A stretch of DNA of 64,000 bases from Mycobacteriaceae bacterium (GCA_903970145.1 CAJCHO010000051.1:1-64000); one strand, 5' to 3'. Positions 35,472 to 45,350 are shown, counted from the stretch's first letter. Notes: generated by a model from the sequence alone, not told the origin. Made by a program: numbers and translations.

Positions 35472-36065
35472 ATGAGTGATCAACACGAAGTCCATGAGTC
35501 TCCGATCAAGACCCCCAAGCAGCTGATCACCGTCGTGGTGGCGGCTTTTCTGGTGCCGATCATCGTCATCCTCCTCCTCGTCAAGTTCGTCAATAGCGAA
35601 CCGCGCACCGGAGCGGGTACCGATGCGCTGACTCCTGAGGCGACCGCCGCGCGCATCGCGCCGATCGCGAAGTTCGACGCTCTGCCGGCTGCTGCAGCAC
35701 CGACTGAAGCGCCGGCCGCACCCGTTGCCGCGCCGAGCCCCCCGCAGGCCGTGCCGGCCACTGTGGCCGCGATTGCCGCGGCCAACGCCTCGGCCGCAAG
35801 TGCCGCTGCGATCACGGATCCCGGCACCAAGCTCTACAGTACCGTTTGCGTGGCGTGCCATGCCCAGGGAGTTGCTGGAGCTCCCAAGTTTGGTGACAAG
35901 GCCGCTTGGGCGCCGCGCATTGCCGAAGGCCTGCCGACTCTGTTCGAACACGCCCTCAAGGGCTTTCAGGGCAAGAGTGGCGTCATGCCCCCGCGGGGCG
36001 GCTCAAGTGCCAGTGACGGCGATGTCGAAGCGGCCGTACGCCATATGGTGGACGCCGCGAAGTGA
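35472..36065 (+). CDS. Membrane-anchored cytochrome c5-type protein
   Basis: 197 residues. An N-terminal transmembrane helix (LITVVVAAFLVPIIVILLLVKFV) anchors it. A long Ala/Pro linker (residues about 60-115) follows. Then a class I haem domain has CVACH for haem attachment and GVMPPRGG with the Met axial ligand. This matches cytochrome c5 proteins that donate electrons to terminal oxidases in the periplasm. A strong intrinsic terminator follows the stop. Confidence 0.88.
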   Translation: MSDQHEVHESPIKTPKQLITVVVAAFLVPIIVILLLVKFVNSEPRTGAGTDALTPEATAARIAPIAKFDALPAAAAPTEAPAAPVAAPSPPQAVPATVAAIAAANASAASAAAITDPGTKLYSTVCVACHAQGVAGAPKFGDKAAWAPRIAEGLPTLFEHALKGFQGKSGVMPPRGGSSASDGDVEAAVRHMVDAAK

Positions 36066-36088
36066 CCCTGAGCCTTACCGGGAACGAA

Positions 36089-36113
36089 GGGCGACTGCGG
36101 TCGCCCTTTTTTT
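36089..36113 (+). terminator. Intrinsic terminator of the cytochrome c5 gene
   Basis: GGGCGAC-tgcg-GTCGCCC followed by seven T residues, beginning 24 bases after the stop codon. A seven-base perfect GC-rich stem with a tetraloop and U-tract is a textbook rho-independent terminator. Confidence 0.9.
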
Positions 36114-36245
36114 GCGCACCCCGCGACGCGGTGCCACCACAGACGCGCATCATGCTGCCGCGCTCCTGGGAGCTGGGCTATTATTGGTGCCCCGCAGACA
36201 CGGTTCGTGCGAGCTTAGCGACACGCGCCACGAGGAGCAGCAAAG

Positions 36246-37355
36246 ATGCCCGTAAAACGCGCCGACTGGGCCGCTGGTCAGCTGCTTGAACTGGAACATA
36301 GCTCACGCGTTCTGGCCGACAATCCGCTCAAGGATCCGCACGTGCGCAAGCTCCATGTATGGCTGCCACCCGGCTATTCCGGGACCGTGGCCAAAGGCCG
36401 CGGCAAGCGCTACCCGGTGCTCTTTGATCTGGTCGGATTTACCGGCAGCGGTCTTGCCCACACCCATTGGAAGAGTTTTGCCGAAAGCATCCCCGAGCAG
36501 GCTGCACGACTCATGCACGAGCGCAAAATGGGGCCAACCGTGCTGGTCTTTCCTGACTGCTTTACTGCCCTCGGTGGCAACCAGTACATCAATTCGAGCG
36601 CCATCGGCGCCTACTCGGACTATCTGCTCAAGGAACTGATCCCGCTGGTTGATCGCGAGTTTCGTACCTTGGCCTCGCGCGACCATCGTGGCTGCTTTGG
36701 CAAGAGCTCAGGTGGTTACGGCGCGATGATCCATGGCATGAAGCACCCCGAGCACTGGGGAGCGATCGCGAACCACTCCGGTGACGCCTATTTCGATTTT
36801 GTCTACAAGCGCGACTGGCCGGCGACCCTCGATATGCTCGGCCAGTATGCCCAGCCGGCGCGTCGTGCCGGACGCATCGACGTCGCCAGCAAGGCGCGGC
36901 GCACCGGCACCGGCGTCGACGACGGACGCATCAAGCGCTTTCTTGAGTCATTCTGGGCCAAGCGGAAAGTCAGCGACGCTGAGGTCCACGCAATCATGAT
37001 TTTGTGCATGGCGGCGTCCTACGACCCGGATCCGCGCGCGCCGCTCGGCTTTCGCCTGCCCTTTGATCTGGAGACCGGGGCGATCATCGATAAACGTTGG
37101 CAACGCTGGTTGCGTCACGACCCGATCGTCATCGCGCGCGAACACCGGGCTGCGTTGAAGTCGCTGCGTGGAATCTGGATCGATTGCGGCTGGTCGGACC
37201 AGTATTTCATTCACTACGGGGCCCGTCAGCTTTCCCTGGTCCTCCAAGGTCTGGGCGTCAATCATGTCTATGAGGAATTCGCTGACACGCACTCAAGCAT
37301 CGACTACCGGTTGGACGCGAGCCTGCCGTTCCTGTACAAAGCGCTCAAAGGCTAG
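36246..37355 (+). CDS. Esterase-D/Fes-type alpha/beta hydrolase
   Basis: 369 residues. VWLPPGYSG and RYPVLFDLVGF mark the start of the alpha/beta hydrolase core. The nucleophile elbow is FGKSSGGYGAM, the acid lies near DCGWSDQYFIHYG, and the His in ADTHSSIDYRL. No signal peptide, so it is probably cytoplasmic. The family includes S-formylglutathione hydrolases and ferric enterobactin esterases, but the long insert at 200-270 distinguishes this protein. ATG 36246 opens directly onto the domain. Substrate unknown. Confidence 0.8.
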   Translation: MPVKRADWAAGQLLELEHSSRVLADNPLKDPHVRKLHVWLPPGYSGTVAKGRGKRYPVLFDLVGFTGSGLAHTHWKSFAESIPEQAARLMHERKMGPTVLVFPDCFTALGGNQYINSSAIGAYSDYLLKELIPLVDREFRTLASRDHRGCFGKSSGGYGAMIHGMKHPEHWGAIANHSGDAYFDFVYKRDWPATLDMLGQYAQPARRAGRIDVASKARRTGTGVDDGRIKRFLESFWAKRKVSDAEVHAIMILCMAASYDPDPRAPLGFRLPFDLETGAIIDKRWQRWLRHDPIVIAREHRAALKSLRGIWIDCGWSDQYFIHYGARQLSLVLQGLGVNHVYEEFADTHSSIDYRLDASLPFLYKALKG

Positions 37356-37391
37356 GTGCGCCAGGTTCGTGCGCATCAACAAGGGGGAAAC

Positions 37392-37706
37392 GTGAGACTG
37401 ATTGCAATGTGGTGTTTGCTGGCGCTGACGGCGTGTGCAGTGGAGTCGTTTCAGACGCCGGAAGAATATGCAAACTACGTCGACGGCCTCGGACTGGCCA
37501 ACAAGCCCATATCCGACGCGATCGCCATCCTGAAAAAGGAGGGTTTTGATTGCGGCGCGACCAAGCTCCTGACTATTGGATCCGCAGTCAGTTGCGAGCG
37601 CGTCATCAACGGCAAGTTATGCGCACAGGACCAGACGATCAATCTCGCTCCGACCAAGGATCCGAACGCGACCCAGGTCACCCACCGCGTCAAGAAGGAC
37701 TGCTAG
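37392..37706 (+). CDS. Small lipoprotein of unknown function
   Basis: 104 residues from GTG 37392, preceded by AAGGGGG. Signal peptide with lipobox ALTAC; the mature protein has four further Cys residues (for example FDCGATK, AVSCERV, KLCAQD and the C-terminal C), suggesting two disulfides. It lies between the esterase and the glycosyltransferase with 36- and 22-base gaps, so the three may be one transcript. I do not recognise the family. Confidence 0.65.
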   Translation: MRLIAMWCLLALTACAVESFQTPEEYANYVDGLGLANKPISDAIAILKKEGFDCGATKLLTIGSAVSCERVINGKLCAQDQTINLAPTKDPNATQVTHRVKKDC

Positions 37707-37728
37707 CACGTCGGTCCGGAAGGCTCCC

Positions 37729-38457
37729 GTGTTCAACCAGATCTCGGTCGTCGTTCCCGCGCATAACGAAGAGCGCTTCATTCGGCGCTGTCTCGAAAGC
37801 ATCGTGGCTGCCGGAGCGCATCTGCCAGCGCCTCCCGAAATCGTCGTGGTTCTCAATCGCTGTACCGACGCTACCGAGGAAATCGCCCGCTCCTTCGGTG
37901 CCCGTTGCCTTGTCAACGACGAGCGCTGTCTGGCTGCGATTCGCAATACCGGCGTGCGCGCTGCGCGTGGCAACTTTGTCGTCACGATAGACGCCGACAG
38001 CTGGATGTCCGAGGGTGCCCTGGCCGAGATCGACGCGCGGCTTGCCAGAGGTGATGTGGTCGGGGGAGGCAGCTGGATCCGGCCGGAACGGGTGTCGCTC
38101 GGAATTCTCTGCTCGGTCCTGGTTGTGCTGCCCTACCTGCTGTGGTCCCTGGTTCGTCATCGCGTGTGCGCCGGCATGTTCTGGTTCACCAGGGCGCAAT
38201 TCGATGCGATCGGCGGATTTGACGAGAGCCTTGTGTCGCTTGAGGATCTGGATTTCGCTGTCCGCCTAAAACGCCATGGCGCGCTGCAAGGCTTGCCGTT
38301 TCGCATGTTGCGCCACGCGCACATCACCACCTCGTGCAGAAAATTCGATGAATTCGGCGACTGGTACCTGGTGTGGAACCCGGGGCTCGTGCGCGCCCTT
38401 GCTTCGGGCAAGAGCCGCAGCGCCAGCGATCGTTACTATTACGACGTGCGCAGCTAG
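37729..38457 (+). CDS. Family 2 glycosyltransferase
   Basis: 242 residues from GTG 37729, with GGAAGG upstream. The GT-A fold starts with ISVVVPAHNEERFIRRCLESI. The donor-binding acidic motif is TIDADSWM. Then GGFDESLVSLEDLDFAVRLKR carries the ED motif of the acceptor side. A hydrophobic region (LGILCSVLVVLPYLLW) may attach it to the membrane. It likely transfers a sugar from a nucleotide donor in envelope glycan synthesis. The end overlaps the convergent rep gene by four bases. Confidence 0.83.
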   Translation: MFNQISVVVPAHNEERFIRRCLESIVAAGAHLPAPPEIVVVLNRCTDATEEIARSFGARCLVNDERCLAAIRNTGVRAARGNFVVTIDADSWMSEGALAEIDARLARGDVVGGGSWIRPERVSLGILCSVLVVLPYLLWSLVRHRVCAGMFWFTRAQFDAIGGFDESLVSLEDLDFAVRLKRHGALQGLPFRMLRHAHITTSCRKFDEFGDWYLVWNPGLVRALASGKSRSASDRYYYDVRS

Positions 38458-40469
38458 GACCCAGAACTCGCGCGAGTCTTGTTGAGCAGTTCCCTCAGGC
38501 CCGCCAGGCGTGATTGTGGGCTTAAGCCCGGAGTTGGATCCTCTGGCGCTGCGCTCGCCTCAATCTCAATTTCGTCGAGAAAACGGGAGCGCTCGCGCAT
38601 CTCGAAGTCACGCGCACGCTTGCGCTTTTTGCACCACGAGATATGGAGACTGCGCTGCGCACGGGTGATGCCGACATACAGCAAGCGCCGTTCTTCCTCG
38701 AGACGCGCCGGGAGCGCGGTGGCCGGGTCATCGGCACTGCCCTTGTGGGGCAAAAGCCCCTCTTCGACTCCAACCAGCATGACATGCGGGAATTCAAGTC
38801 CCTTGGCTGCGTGCAGGGTGGACAGGCGTACGGCGTCCTGGTCTTCGCTTTTCTCATCGAGCATGCCGATCAGTGCGACTAGCTGGGTGAGTTCGGCGAG
38901 TGTCTTACCGTCCTGTTGTGCGCGCTGCTCGATCCAGCCGCAAAAGTCCTCAATGTTTTGCAGGCGATCGCGCGCCGCGCGCTGATCCTGACTATCCAGA
39001 TACCAGGCCTCGAGTCCAATTGCTGACAGCATATCGCGTAAAACGATCCCGGCCGGCTCGCGTGCCGCGCGCCACTGCATTCGATTCACGAAAGTCGTGA
39101 ACTGCTCAATGGGCTCGATGCGCCGTGCGTCGAGCTGCGCGGAAAAGCCCGACTCACAGGCAGCGGCAAACAGACTGAGGTGACGCTTGGCCGCGTACGC
39201 ACCCAGTGCTTCAAGCGTGGCGCTGCCGATGCCGCGCTTGGGAGTCGTGATCGCACGGATGAACGCAGGATCATCGTCCTCATTGGCCAGCAGCCGCAGC
39301 CAGGCACACACATCCTTGATTTCGGCGCGCTCGAAAAACGACTGGCCGCCCGAGAGCACGTAGGGAATGCGCTCGCGCCGCAGCGCTTGTTCAAGCACGC
39401 GCGCCTGATGGTTGCCGCGGTACAGGACGGCATAGTCCGAATACTTGCCGCGACGCTCGAAGCGCAGGGCGGAAATTCGGATTGCGATCGAATCGGCCTC
39501 GTGGGCCTCGTCGTTCATGGCGGCAACAATGACGGGCTCGCCGGGTCCGAGTTCAGACCAGAGCTTTTTCTCGAACAGCTTCGGATTGTGCGCAATAAGC
39601 GCGTTGGCTGCCGCAAGAATCCGCCCTGAAGAGCGATAGTTCTGCTCGAGCTTGATCACCTTCAGGTTCGGATAGTCTCTCTGCAGCTGGGCGAGGTTCT
39701 CAAGGGTTGCGCCGCGCCAGCCGTAGATACCCTGGTCGTCGTCGCCGACCGCCGTGAACATCGCGCGCGGACCGGCGAGCAATTTCAGCAGGCGGTACTG
39801 GCAGGCGTTGGTGTCCTGAACTTCGTCGATGAGCAGATAGCGCAATCTCGATTGCCAGCGGTAGAGCACTTCCGGCATCTGTTCGAACAGCTCGACCGGC
39901 CGCACGATCAAATCGTCGAAGTCGAGCGCCTGGTAGGCCGCGAGCGTCGCATTGTAGTCGCGAAAAATGCGCGCAGCCCGACTGGTCGCATCGTCGGTAC
40001 TACTGGCCTGCGCAGCCTCGCTCGTGACAAGGCCATTCTTCCAGAGGGAGATCTGATTCTGCAGCCGACGCACCAGGGCACGGTCGGTGGTTGCAGCCAG
40101 ATCCTGGATGATGGCGTAGGCGTCATCCGAATCGAGGATCGAGAACTGCGGCTTGAGTCCTGCGTGCACGGCCTCTCGGCGCAGGATCGAGACGCCGAGC
40201 GCGTGAAACGTGCACACCGTCAAGCCGCGACTCGCTCCGTCCGGTAGCAGGGCGCTACAGCGGGCCTGCATCTCGCGCGCGGCCTTGTTGGTAAAGGTCA
40301 AAGCCGCGATGTTGTGCGCCTCGAGCCCGCACTCCTGGATCAGGCGGGCGATCTTGTGCGTTACCACCCGGGTCTTGCCGCTGCCGGCGCCGGCCAGAAT
40401 CAGGCAGGGCCCGTCCTGGTAACGGACTGCTTCGCGCTGGCTGCTGTTGAGATCGTGGTGCTCGGACAT
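38454..40469 (-). CDS. rep: ATP-dependent DNA helicase Rep
   Basis: 671 residues, the size of Rep (UvrD is about 720). Superfamily 1A motifs: Q motif LNSSQREAV, Walker A LILAGAGSGKTRV, motif II LLIDEVQDTN, motif III GDDDQGIYGWRGA, motif IV EQNYRSS, motif V LSTLHAAKGLEFPHV and motif VI RRLLYVGITRA. It moves 3' to 5' on single-stranded DNA and helps replication forks pass obstacles. The priA gene lies just upstream on the same strand, so restart functions cluster here. Confidence 0.92.
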   Translation of the reverse strand: MSEHHDLNSSQREAVRYQDGPCLILAGAGSGKTRVVTHKIARLIQECGLEAHNIAALTFTNKAAREMQARCSALLPDGASRGLTVCTFHALGVSILRREAVHAGLKPQFSILDSDDAYAIIQDLAATTDRALVRRLQNQISLWKNGLVTSEAAQASSTDDATSRAARIFRDYNATLAAYQALDFDDLIVRPVELFEQMPEVLYRWQSRLRYLLIDEVQDTNACQYRLLKLLAGPRAMFTAVGDDDQGIYGWRGATLENLAQLQRDYPNLKVIKLEQNYRSSGRILAAANALIAHNPKLFEKKLWSELGPGEPVIVAAMNDEAHEADSIAIRISALRFERRGKYSDYAVLYRGNHQARVLEQALRRERIPYVLSGGQSFFERAEIKDVCAWLRLLANEDDDPAFIRAITTPKRGIGSATLEALGAYAAKRHLSLFAAACESGFSAQLDARRIEPIEQFTTFVNRMQWRAAREPAGIVLRDMLSAIGLEAWYLDSQDQRAARDRLQNIEDFCGWIEQRAQQDGKTLAELTQLVALIGMLDEKSEDQDAVRLSTLHAAKGLEFPHVMLVGVEEGLLPHKGSADDPATALPARLEEERRLLYVGITRAQRSLHISWCKKRKRARDFEMRERSRFLDEIEIEASAAPEDPTPGLSPQSRLAGLRELLNKTRASSGS

Positions 40470-40510
40470 GGACGGCCAAAGGGCGCGATTCTAGCACCCC
40501 GCCCAGGGGC

Positions 40511-42610
40511 TCATATGTCCAGGGGATCGACCTCGACGTGCCAGGCCAGACGCGAGTGAAGTGCGTGCAGCTGTGCCATCCACTGCGCGAGGAAGGCCTG
40601 CAGTGCCGGACGTGCCGATGATTCGATGAGCAGCTGCGCGCGCTCGAGATTGGCCAGGCGCATCAATGCCATCGGGACGGCGTCGTACACGGTAATGCCG
40701 AACTCCTCGGCGCGCGCCAGCGCGCAGCTACGCGCCTGCTCGAGAAAACCCAGCGCTTGTGCAAGGCTTGTCGCCTCGGCACGCAGCAGCGCGTGATGCG
40801 CGAAGGGGGGTAATCCGGCACCCTTACGCTCGGCGAGTTGCTGCTGTGCAAAGCGCTCGAAATCGTGCGCCACCAGGGCCGTGAACAGCTCATGATGGGG
40901 AAAACGCGTCTGGATCAGAACCTCGCCGGGTTTATCGGCGCGCCCGGCACGACCTGCTACCTGCATGAGATTTGCAAACAGGCGCTCACCGGCCCGGAAA
41001 TCCTGCGAAAAAAGGGCCGTATCCGCGTCCACCACGCCAACCAGGGTCAGGTTACGGAAATCATGGCCCTTGGCGACCATCTGCGTGCCAACCAGGATGT
41101 CCACCTCGCCGGCGTGAACCGCCTCGAACATCGTCTGTGCGCTTCCCTGGCGCCGCGTGCTGTCGCGATCGATCCGCGCGAGGCGCGCCTGGGGAAACCA
41201 GTTCGCGAGCGTTTCTTCAACGCGCTGGGTACCGCGTCCCAGTGGGGCGAGGTCCTGGTTGCCGCATTCCGGACAGGCGCGTGGCACCCGCGCGCTCCAG
41301 CCGCAGTGGTGGCAGTGCATCAGTCCGTCGGGGCGATGAAATACGGCGTGGGCGCTGCAGCGTCTGCAGTCGCTTATCCAGGTGCACGCCGGACAGCTCA
41401 GTACGGGTGCGTAACCGCGCCGGTTCAGAAATACCAGGGATTGCTCGCCGCGTTCGAGCCGCGCCGCAATGGCGGTGCGCAGGGGCTCCGAAAATCCATG
41501 CTCAAGTTTGGCGCGGCGGGTATCGATCAGGCGGATTGCCGGCAGACGAGCGTCCTCCTGGGCGCGTTTGGCGAGCACCAGCTTGACATAGCGGCCGCGC
41601 AAAGCCTGAGACCATGACTCCAGCGAAGGCGTCGCCGAGCCGAGCACGATCGGAATCGCGGCTTGCTGTGCGCGCACCACTGCAAGGTCGCGTGCCGAAT
41701 ACCGCAGTCCTTCCTGTTGCTTGAAGGAAGGATCGTGCTCCTCGTCGACAATAATCAAGCCCAGACGCGGCAGCGAGGCGAGCACGGCCATGCGCGTTCC
41801 AAGCAGTATGTCCGCCTGTCCTTCGTGCGCGGCCAGCCAGTTAACGGCACGGGCACCATCGGCCATGCCGCTGTTGAGTATGGCCACGACCGCACTCGCA
41901 AAACGAGCTCGAAACACCTGCTCAAGTTGCGGTGTCAGATTGATTTCTGGTACCAGAACCAGCACCTGTCTGCCGCGCGCAAGCGCTGCCGCGATAGCCG
42001 CGAGGTATACCTCGGTCTTGCCGCTGCCGGTCACACCATGCAAGAGATAGGGGGCGAATCGGCCCTCATCTGTGACGACCGAGCAGATCACCTCGGCTGC
42101 GCTTGCCTGCTCGGCGCTCAATATCGGAGCCGGTTCACCGGCGCATGCTTCACCCGGCAGGAGCGCCTTGAGCTTTTTTTGAAGACCTGTCATCGAACGC
42201 GAGCGGTAGGCGCCTTCGCTCAGCCGATATCCACTCGGCCGTCGCAGCAGGCTGGGAAGAGCCGGCAAGGCAACCTCGCCGAGGGGGCGCTGATAGTACT
42301 GCGCAGCAAAGCGAACCAGTTGGAACCAGGCGGGCGACAGGGCACTGACATCATCGAGCAGCGCGACGATGGGACGGATGCGCTCCTCGGCAAGACTGCT
42401 CTGCTGAACCTCGGCGACGACGAGCCCAACGAGCTCGCGTCGACCCCAGGGAACGATCACGCGCTGCCCCGGACTCGCAACGATGGACGTGCGGTAATCG
42501 AATGTGAGATCAGCCGGCTCCACGGCATCCAGATGCGCCGCGCGCGGCACGTCCAGCGCGATGCGCACGATCGCTTCGCGTTCCTTTTTTGGGGGCAGTT
42601 GTCCACTCAA
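40511..42610 (-). CDS. priA: Primosomal replication restart helicase PriA
   Basis: 699 residues. An N-terminal 3'-DNA-binding domain is followed by HGVTGSGKTEVYLAAI (Walker A) and VDEEHDPSFKQ (DEEH box). The insert CPAC..CRRC..CHHC..CPEC supplies the eight zinc-binding cysteines. GTQMVAKGHDF and QVAGRAGRADKPG are motifs V and VI. The start codon is either TTG 42610 or GTG 42568; the GTG has AAGGA about 12 bases upstream and fits the common beginning VRIALDVP. PriA reloads the replisome at stalled forks. The AT-rich gap with DnaA boxes lies immediately upstream. Confidence 0.93.
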   Translation of the reverse strand: MSGQLPPKKEREAIVRIALDVPRAAHLDAVEPADLTFDYRTSIVASPGQRVIVPWGRRELVGLVVAEVQQSSLAEERIRPIVALLDDVSALSPAWFQLVRFAAQYYQRPLGEVALPALPSLLRRPSGYRLSEGAYRSRSMTGLQKKLKALLPGEACAGEPAPILSAEQASAAEVICSVVTDEGRFAPYLLHGVTGSGKTEVYLAAIAAALARGRQVLVLVPEINLTPQLEQVFRARFASAVVAILNSGMADGARAVNWLAAHEGQADILLGTRMAVLASLPRLGLIIVDEEHDPSFKQQEGLRYSARDLAVVRAQQAAIPIVLGSATPSLESWSQALRGRYVKLVLAKRAQEDARLPAIRLIDTRRAKLEHGFSEPLRTAIAARLERGEQSLVFLNRRGYAPVLSCPACTWISDCRRCSAHAVFHRPDGLMHCHHCGWSARVPRACPECGNQDLAPLGRGTQRVEETLANWFPQARLARIDRDSTRRQGSAQTMFEAVHAGEVDILVGTQMVAKGHDFRNLTLVGVVDADTALFSQDFRAGERLFANLMQVAGRAGRADKPGEVLIQTRFPHHELFTALVAHDFERFAQQQLAERKGAGLPPFAHHALLRAEATSLAQALGFLEQARSCALARAEEFGITVYDAVPMALMRLANLERAQLLIESSARPALQAFLAQWMAQLHALHSRLAWHVEVDPLDI

Positions 42611-42663
42611 AATGCGAGCCTAAGTCTTTGTAGCGCTTGAGCTTTCCAGCTGTGCACAGATGC

Positions 42664-42672
42664 TGTGGATAA
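42664..42672 (-). promoter_or_regulatory. DnaA box (perfect consensus)
   Basis: TGTGGATAA on the plus strand, TTATCCACA on the minus strand, the canonical high-affinity DnaA site, about 55 bases upstream of priA. Confidence 0.65.
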
Positions 42673-42840
42673 CTTTGTGAAAAGGTCGCCCACGGATGCG
42701 CTAAATGCCCGTGCCATAAGGACTTTTGTCAAAATGCCGAAACAATGAGCAAATTATTTATTTATATAAATCATTGGCTTATGACGATTCTGCGTTTTTC
42801 CTGTAATTTAGCCTTGCGGGGCTAAACGGCACCCCAGATT

Positions 42841-42849
42841 TGTGCATAA
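42841..42849 (-). promoter_or_regulatory. DnaA box (TTATGCACA)
   Basis: TGTGCATAA on the plus strand matches the degenerate consensus TTATNCACA when read on the minus strand. It lies on the other side of the A+T-only stretch from the first box. Confidence 0.55.
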
Positions 42850-42949
42850 GTCAACTCGCGGCCCAAACGGCATGGCGCGTTGGGTGCGCCGCAACAAGCC
42901 TTATTCCATGCGGTTTCCGGGCCGATTTTTGGGCAAAACCCGCATCAGG

Positions 42950-44059
42950 TCAGGACTTCGCGAGATCCGCACTGTAGGCATGCACGGTATCGACGAGAAT
43001 CTTGACCGCGTCGGGCGGCGTAAATTGCGATATTCCATGCCCGAGATTAAAGACGTGGCCAGCAATTGCCTGCCTGCCGTGCCGTCCATCTGAGTAGCTG
43101 TCGATCACCTCACGCGCGGCCTTGCTGATTGCAGCTTCGTTGGCAAACAGGATCACCGGATCGAGATTACCCTGCAATGCGCACTGTGCACCGATCCGGC
43201 GCCGCGCCGCGCCAAGATTGACCGTCCAGTCAAGGCCCACGCCACTTGCCCCGCTGTCGGCCAATTGCTCCATCCACTGGCCGCCCCCTTTGGTGAATAC
43301 GATCGACGGAATTTCTTCGCCAGCATGCTCCGTCTTTAAGTGGGCAAATACTTCGCGGATATAGCGCAGCGAAAATTCCTGAAATGCGCCGTCGGCCAGC
43401 GCACCACCCCAGGTATCAAAAACCATGACGGCCTGCGCGCCCGCTTCGATCTGCGCGTTCAGATAGGTCGAAACTGCACGGGCATTGACCGAGAGCACAC
43501 GATGAATGAGATCGGGCCGCTCATAGAGCATGGTTTTGACGGTACGGAAGTCACTTGAACCACCCCCTTCGACCATATAGCAGGCAAGGGTCCATGGACT
43601 TCCGGAAAAGCCAATCAGCGGCACGCGACCGTCAAGCGCGCGGCGAATCTCGCCGACCGCATCAAAGACATAGCCAAGATCGGCAAGATCCGGCTCGCGC
43701 AGCGCCAAAATATCGCCTTCGTTGCGCAAGGGGCGCTCAAAGCGCGGGCCTTCACCCTCGACGAAATCCAGTCCGAGTCCCATCGCATCGGGAACCGTGA
43801 GGATGTCCGAGAACAGGATTGCCGCGTCCAGCTCGTAGCGAGCTAGCGGCTGCAAGCTCACCTCGGTAGCAAATGCCGGATTCTTGGCAAGTCCGAGAAA
43901 CGAGCCGGCGCGCTTGCGGGTGGCACAGTATTCCGGGAGATAACGCCCCGCCTGGCGCATTAGCCAGACCGGGGTGTACTCGGTGGGTTCGCGCCGCAAG
44001 GCGCGCAGAAAGATATCGTTCTTGAGCAAGAGTAGCCCGTCAAGCGCCTGTGCAGTCAA
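42950..44059 (-). CDS. hemE: Uroporphyrinogen decarboxylase
   Basis: 369 residues. Signature [15 protein letters not shown] near the N-terminus, [15 protein letters not shown] with the catalytic Asp, [16 protein letters not shown], and [14 protein letters not shown] at the C-terminus. It removes four carboxyl groups from uroporphyrinogen III in haem synthesis. The annotated start is TTG 44059; another TTG is present ten codons downstream, so the exact start is not certain. It lies between the small membrane protein gene and the DnaA-box gap. Confidence 0.93.
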   Translation of the reverse strand: MTAQALDGLLLLKNDIFLRALRREPTEYTPVWLMRQAGRYLPEYCATRKRAGSFLGLAKNPAFATEVSLQPLARYELDAAILFSDILTVPDAMGLGLDFVEGEGPRFERPLRNEGDILALREPDLADLGYVFDAVGEIRRALDGRVPLIGFSGSPWTLACYMVEGGGSSDFRTVKTMLYERPDLIHRVLSVNARAVSTYLNAQIEAGAQAVMVFDTWGGALADGAFQEFSLRYIREVFAHLKTEHAGEEIPSIVFTKGGGQWMEQLADSGASGVGLDWTVNLGAARRRIGAQCALQGNLDPVILFANEAAISKAAREVIDSYSDGRHGRQAIAGHVFNLGHGISQFTPPDAVKILVDTVHAYSADLAKS

Positions 44060-44108
44060 TGGCGCATTGTACCGGGTGGCCGCCCGCCCACCGGGCGGCG
44101 CGCTTCGC

Positions 44109-44615
44109 TCAGATCGCCTGACTCACCAGCCTCGGCTCGCGTGCAAGCCACAGGATGCGTGCGGCGCGTCCCGCAAAGGCGCCACTGGCAATGCCGCTGG
44201 CAGCGGCCATCGCCGGGCCAAACCAGTCAAGCCTTGCCAGATCGGGGTTTTTCGCGAGCGCCACTTCACTGACATAGCGCACGAGGAATATCCCCAGTAT
44301 CAGGACCAGAGGCACGAAACTGCCCGCGACTGCGATGCGCCCCTCGGTGCGCCGCACGCTTGACGGGGCAAGGCTCGGCCACGCCAGAAGGACACCCAGG
44401 CAAAAGGCGCCCAGCCACGCCCCGAGCACCTGTCCACTCGGATCATAGCGTGCGATCAAGCCCTGCAAACCGAAGGCAAGCAGGATTGCCGGCATGACGA
44501 TGAAGGTCCCGGGACGAGCCTCGCGCGGCCGCGCCATGACCAGGCCGCGCGCTACCAGAAGGGCCAGCAGGCCCCAGACCCACAGCGGGGTGTGCGTTAC
44601 GATTTCGACTAGCAT
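44109..44615 (-). CDS. Polytopic membrane protein (DUF6622-like)
   Basis: 168 residues. Begins with [22 protein letters not shown], the pattern I associate with DUF6622, followed by about four hydrophobic helices. The middle loop has short charged stretches (SSVRRTEGR). It ends 50 bases before hemE on the same strand. Function unknown. Confidence 0.6.
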   Translation of the reverse strand: MLVEIVTHTPLWVWGLLALLVARGLVMARPREARPGTFIVMPAILLAFGLQGLIARYDPSGQVLGAWLGAFCLGVLLAWPSLAPSSVRRTEGRIAVAGSFVPLVLILGIFLVRYVSEVALAKNPDLARLDWFGPAMAAASGIASGAFAGRAARILWLAREPRLVSQAI

Positions 44616-44736
44616 GGCGCCCTCCAGAATGTTGAACTGGAGCCAAGCATAGGGCGCCTAGCGTGCATTGCACCAAGCCTGCGACCAACACCGCATTTAG
44701 CGGCGCAAAGCGCGTCAAATTACGCGCAAAGAGTGG

Positions 44737-45288
44737 CTATTCCTCGAGCTCGGTGGACTGAACCTCGGCAAGCGTGCGCAGCTGGAAGCGGCCATCGTCG
44801 CGAAATAGCCAGGTCTCATAGAACTCGTTGCCGCCCGGACGTGACATGGCGCGGCTGGGTGTCGGTAATGGCGCCGAATCACGCACGCTCTTGATGGCGC
44901 GCTGTTCGAGATCGGTATAGCCGTTCGACCGCACCACGCTGACGTGCACCGGGTTGCCGAGCTGATCCACACGGATCGAGAGAACCACAACCGAACGCAG
45001 GATGGCCGGCGGCGCTCCTTCATATAGCAACTGCGCATTGGTGCGCGAAATATGCAGCGCGATATCGCGCTTGTAGCCGTCCAGGGTCGTGGCGCGCGAT
45101 TGCGTGGCGGTGGCGATGTTGGGAGCGACCATGGCGGCAACGGGTGCAGGTGGCGGGGCGAAGCTTGGTGGCGGTGGGGGTGGCGGTGCAGCGCACGCCG
45201 CACAAAGCAGAGCGCTACAGGCACACAGCACGGCAGGTAGGCTCGCGCACGTGAGGCTGGCGCGGCCCGTTCTTTGCATCGCACTCAT
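44737..45288 (-). CDS. TonB C-terminal-domain-like lipoprotein
   Basis: 183 residues from ATG 45288 with GAGGAG upstream. The N-terminal hydrophobic segment ends LLCAAC-AAPPPPPPPSFAPPP, a possible lipobox followed by a Pro-rich spacer. The C-terminal half has VVVLSIRVDQLGNPVHVSVVRSNGY followed by a short strand, which fits a TonB C-terminal domain of the type found in small TonB-family proteins. It could span the periplasm, but there is no ExbBD gene nearby. It follows the terminator of the atp operon, so it has its own transcript. Confidence 0.6.
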   Translation of the reverse strand: MSAMQRTGRASLTCASLPAVLCACSALLCAACAAPPPPPPPSFAPPPAPVAAMVAPNIATATQSRATTLDGYKRDIALHISRTNAQLLYEGAPPAILRSVVVLSIRVDQLGNPVHVSVVRSNGYTDLEQRAIKSVRDSAPLPTPSRAMSRPGGNEFYETWLFRDDGRFQLRTLAEVQSTELEE

Positions 45289-45350
45289 GGTCGTCTCCTC
45301 GGCGAGGGCTTGCCCGTACCGGGAAGCCCGGGACATGGCCGCAGCGCAAC

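Larger units (their letters stand above)
42611..42949. other. AT-rich gap with DnaA-box matches between priA and hemE
   Basis: No gene. The stretch is much richer in A+T than its surroundings, especially 42751-42775 (run of A and T only around 42751-42771). Two perfect matches to TTATNCACA lie on the minus strand at 42664-42672 and 42841-42849, and a one-mismatch copy at 42676-42684. An IHF-like site with one mismatch is at 42769-42781. These are the parts of a replication origin or a DnaA-controlled promoter for priA. Confidence 0.55.
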
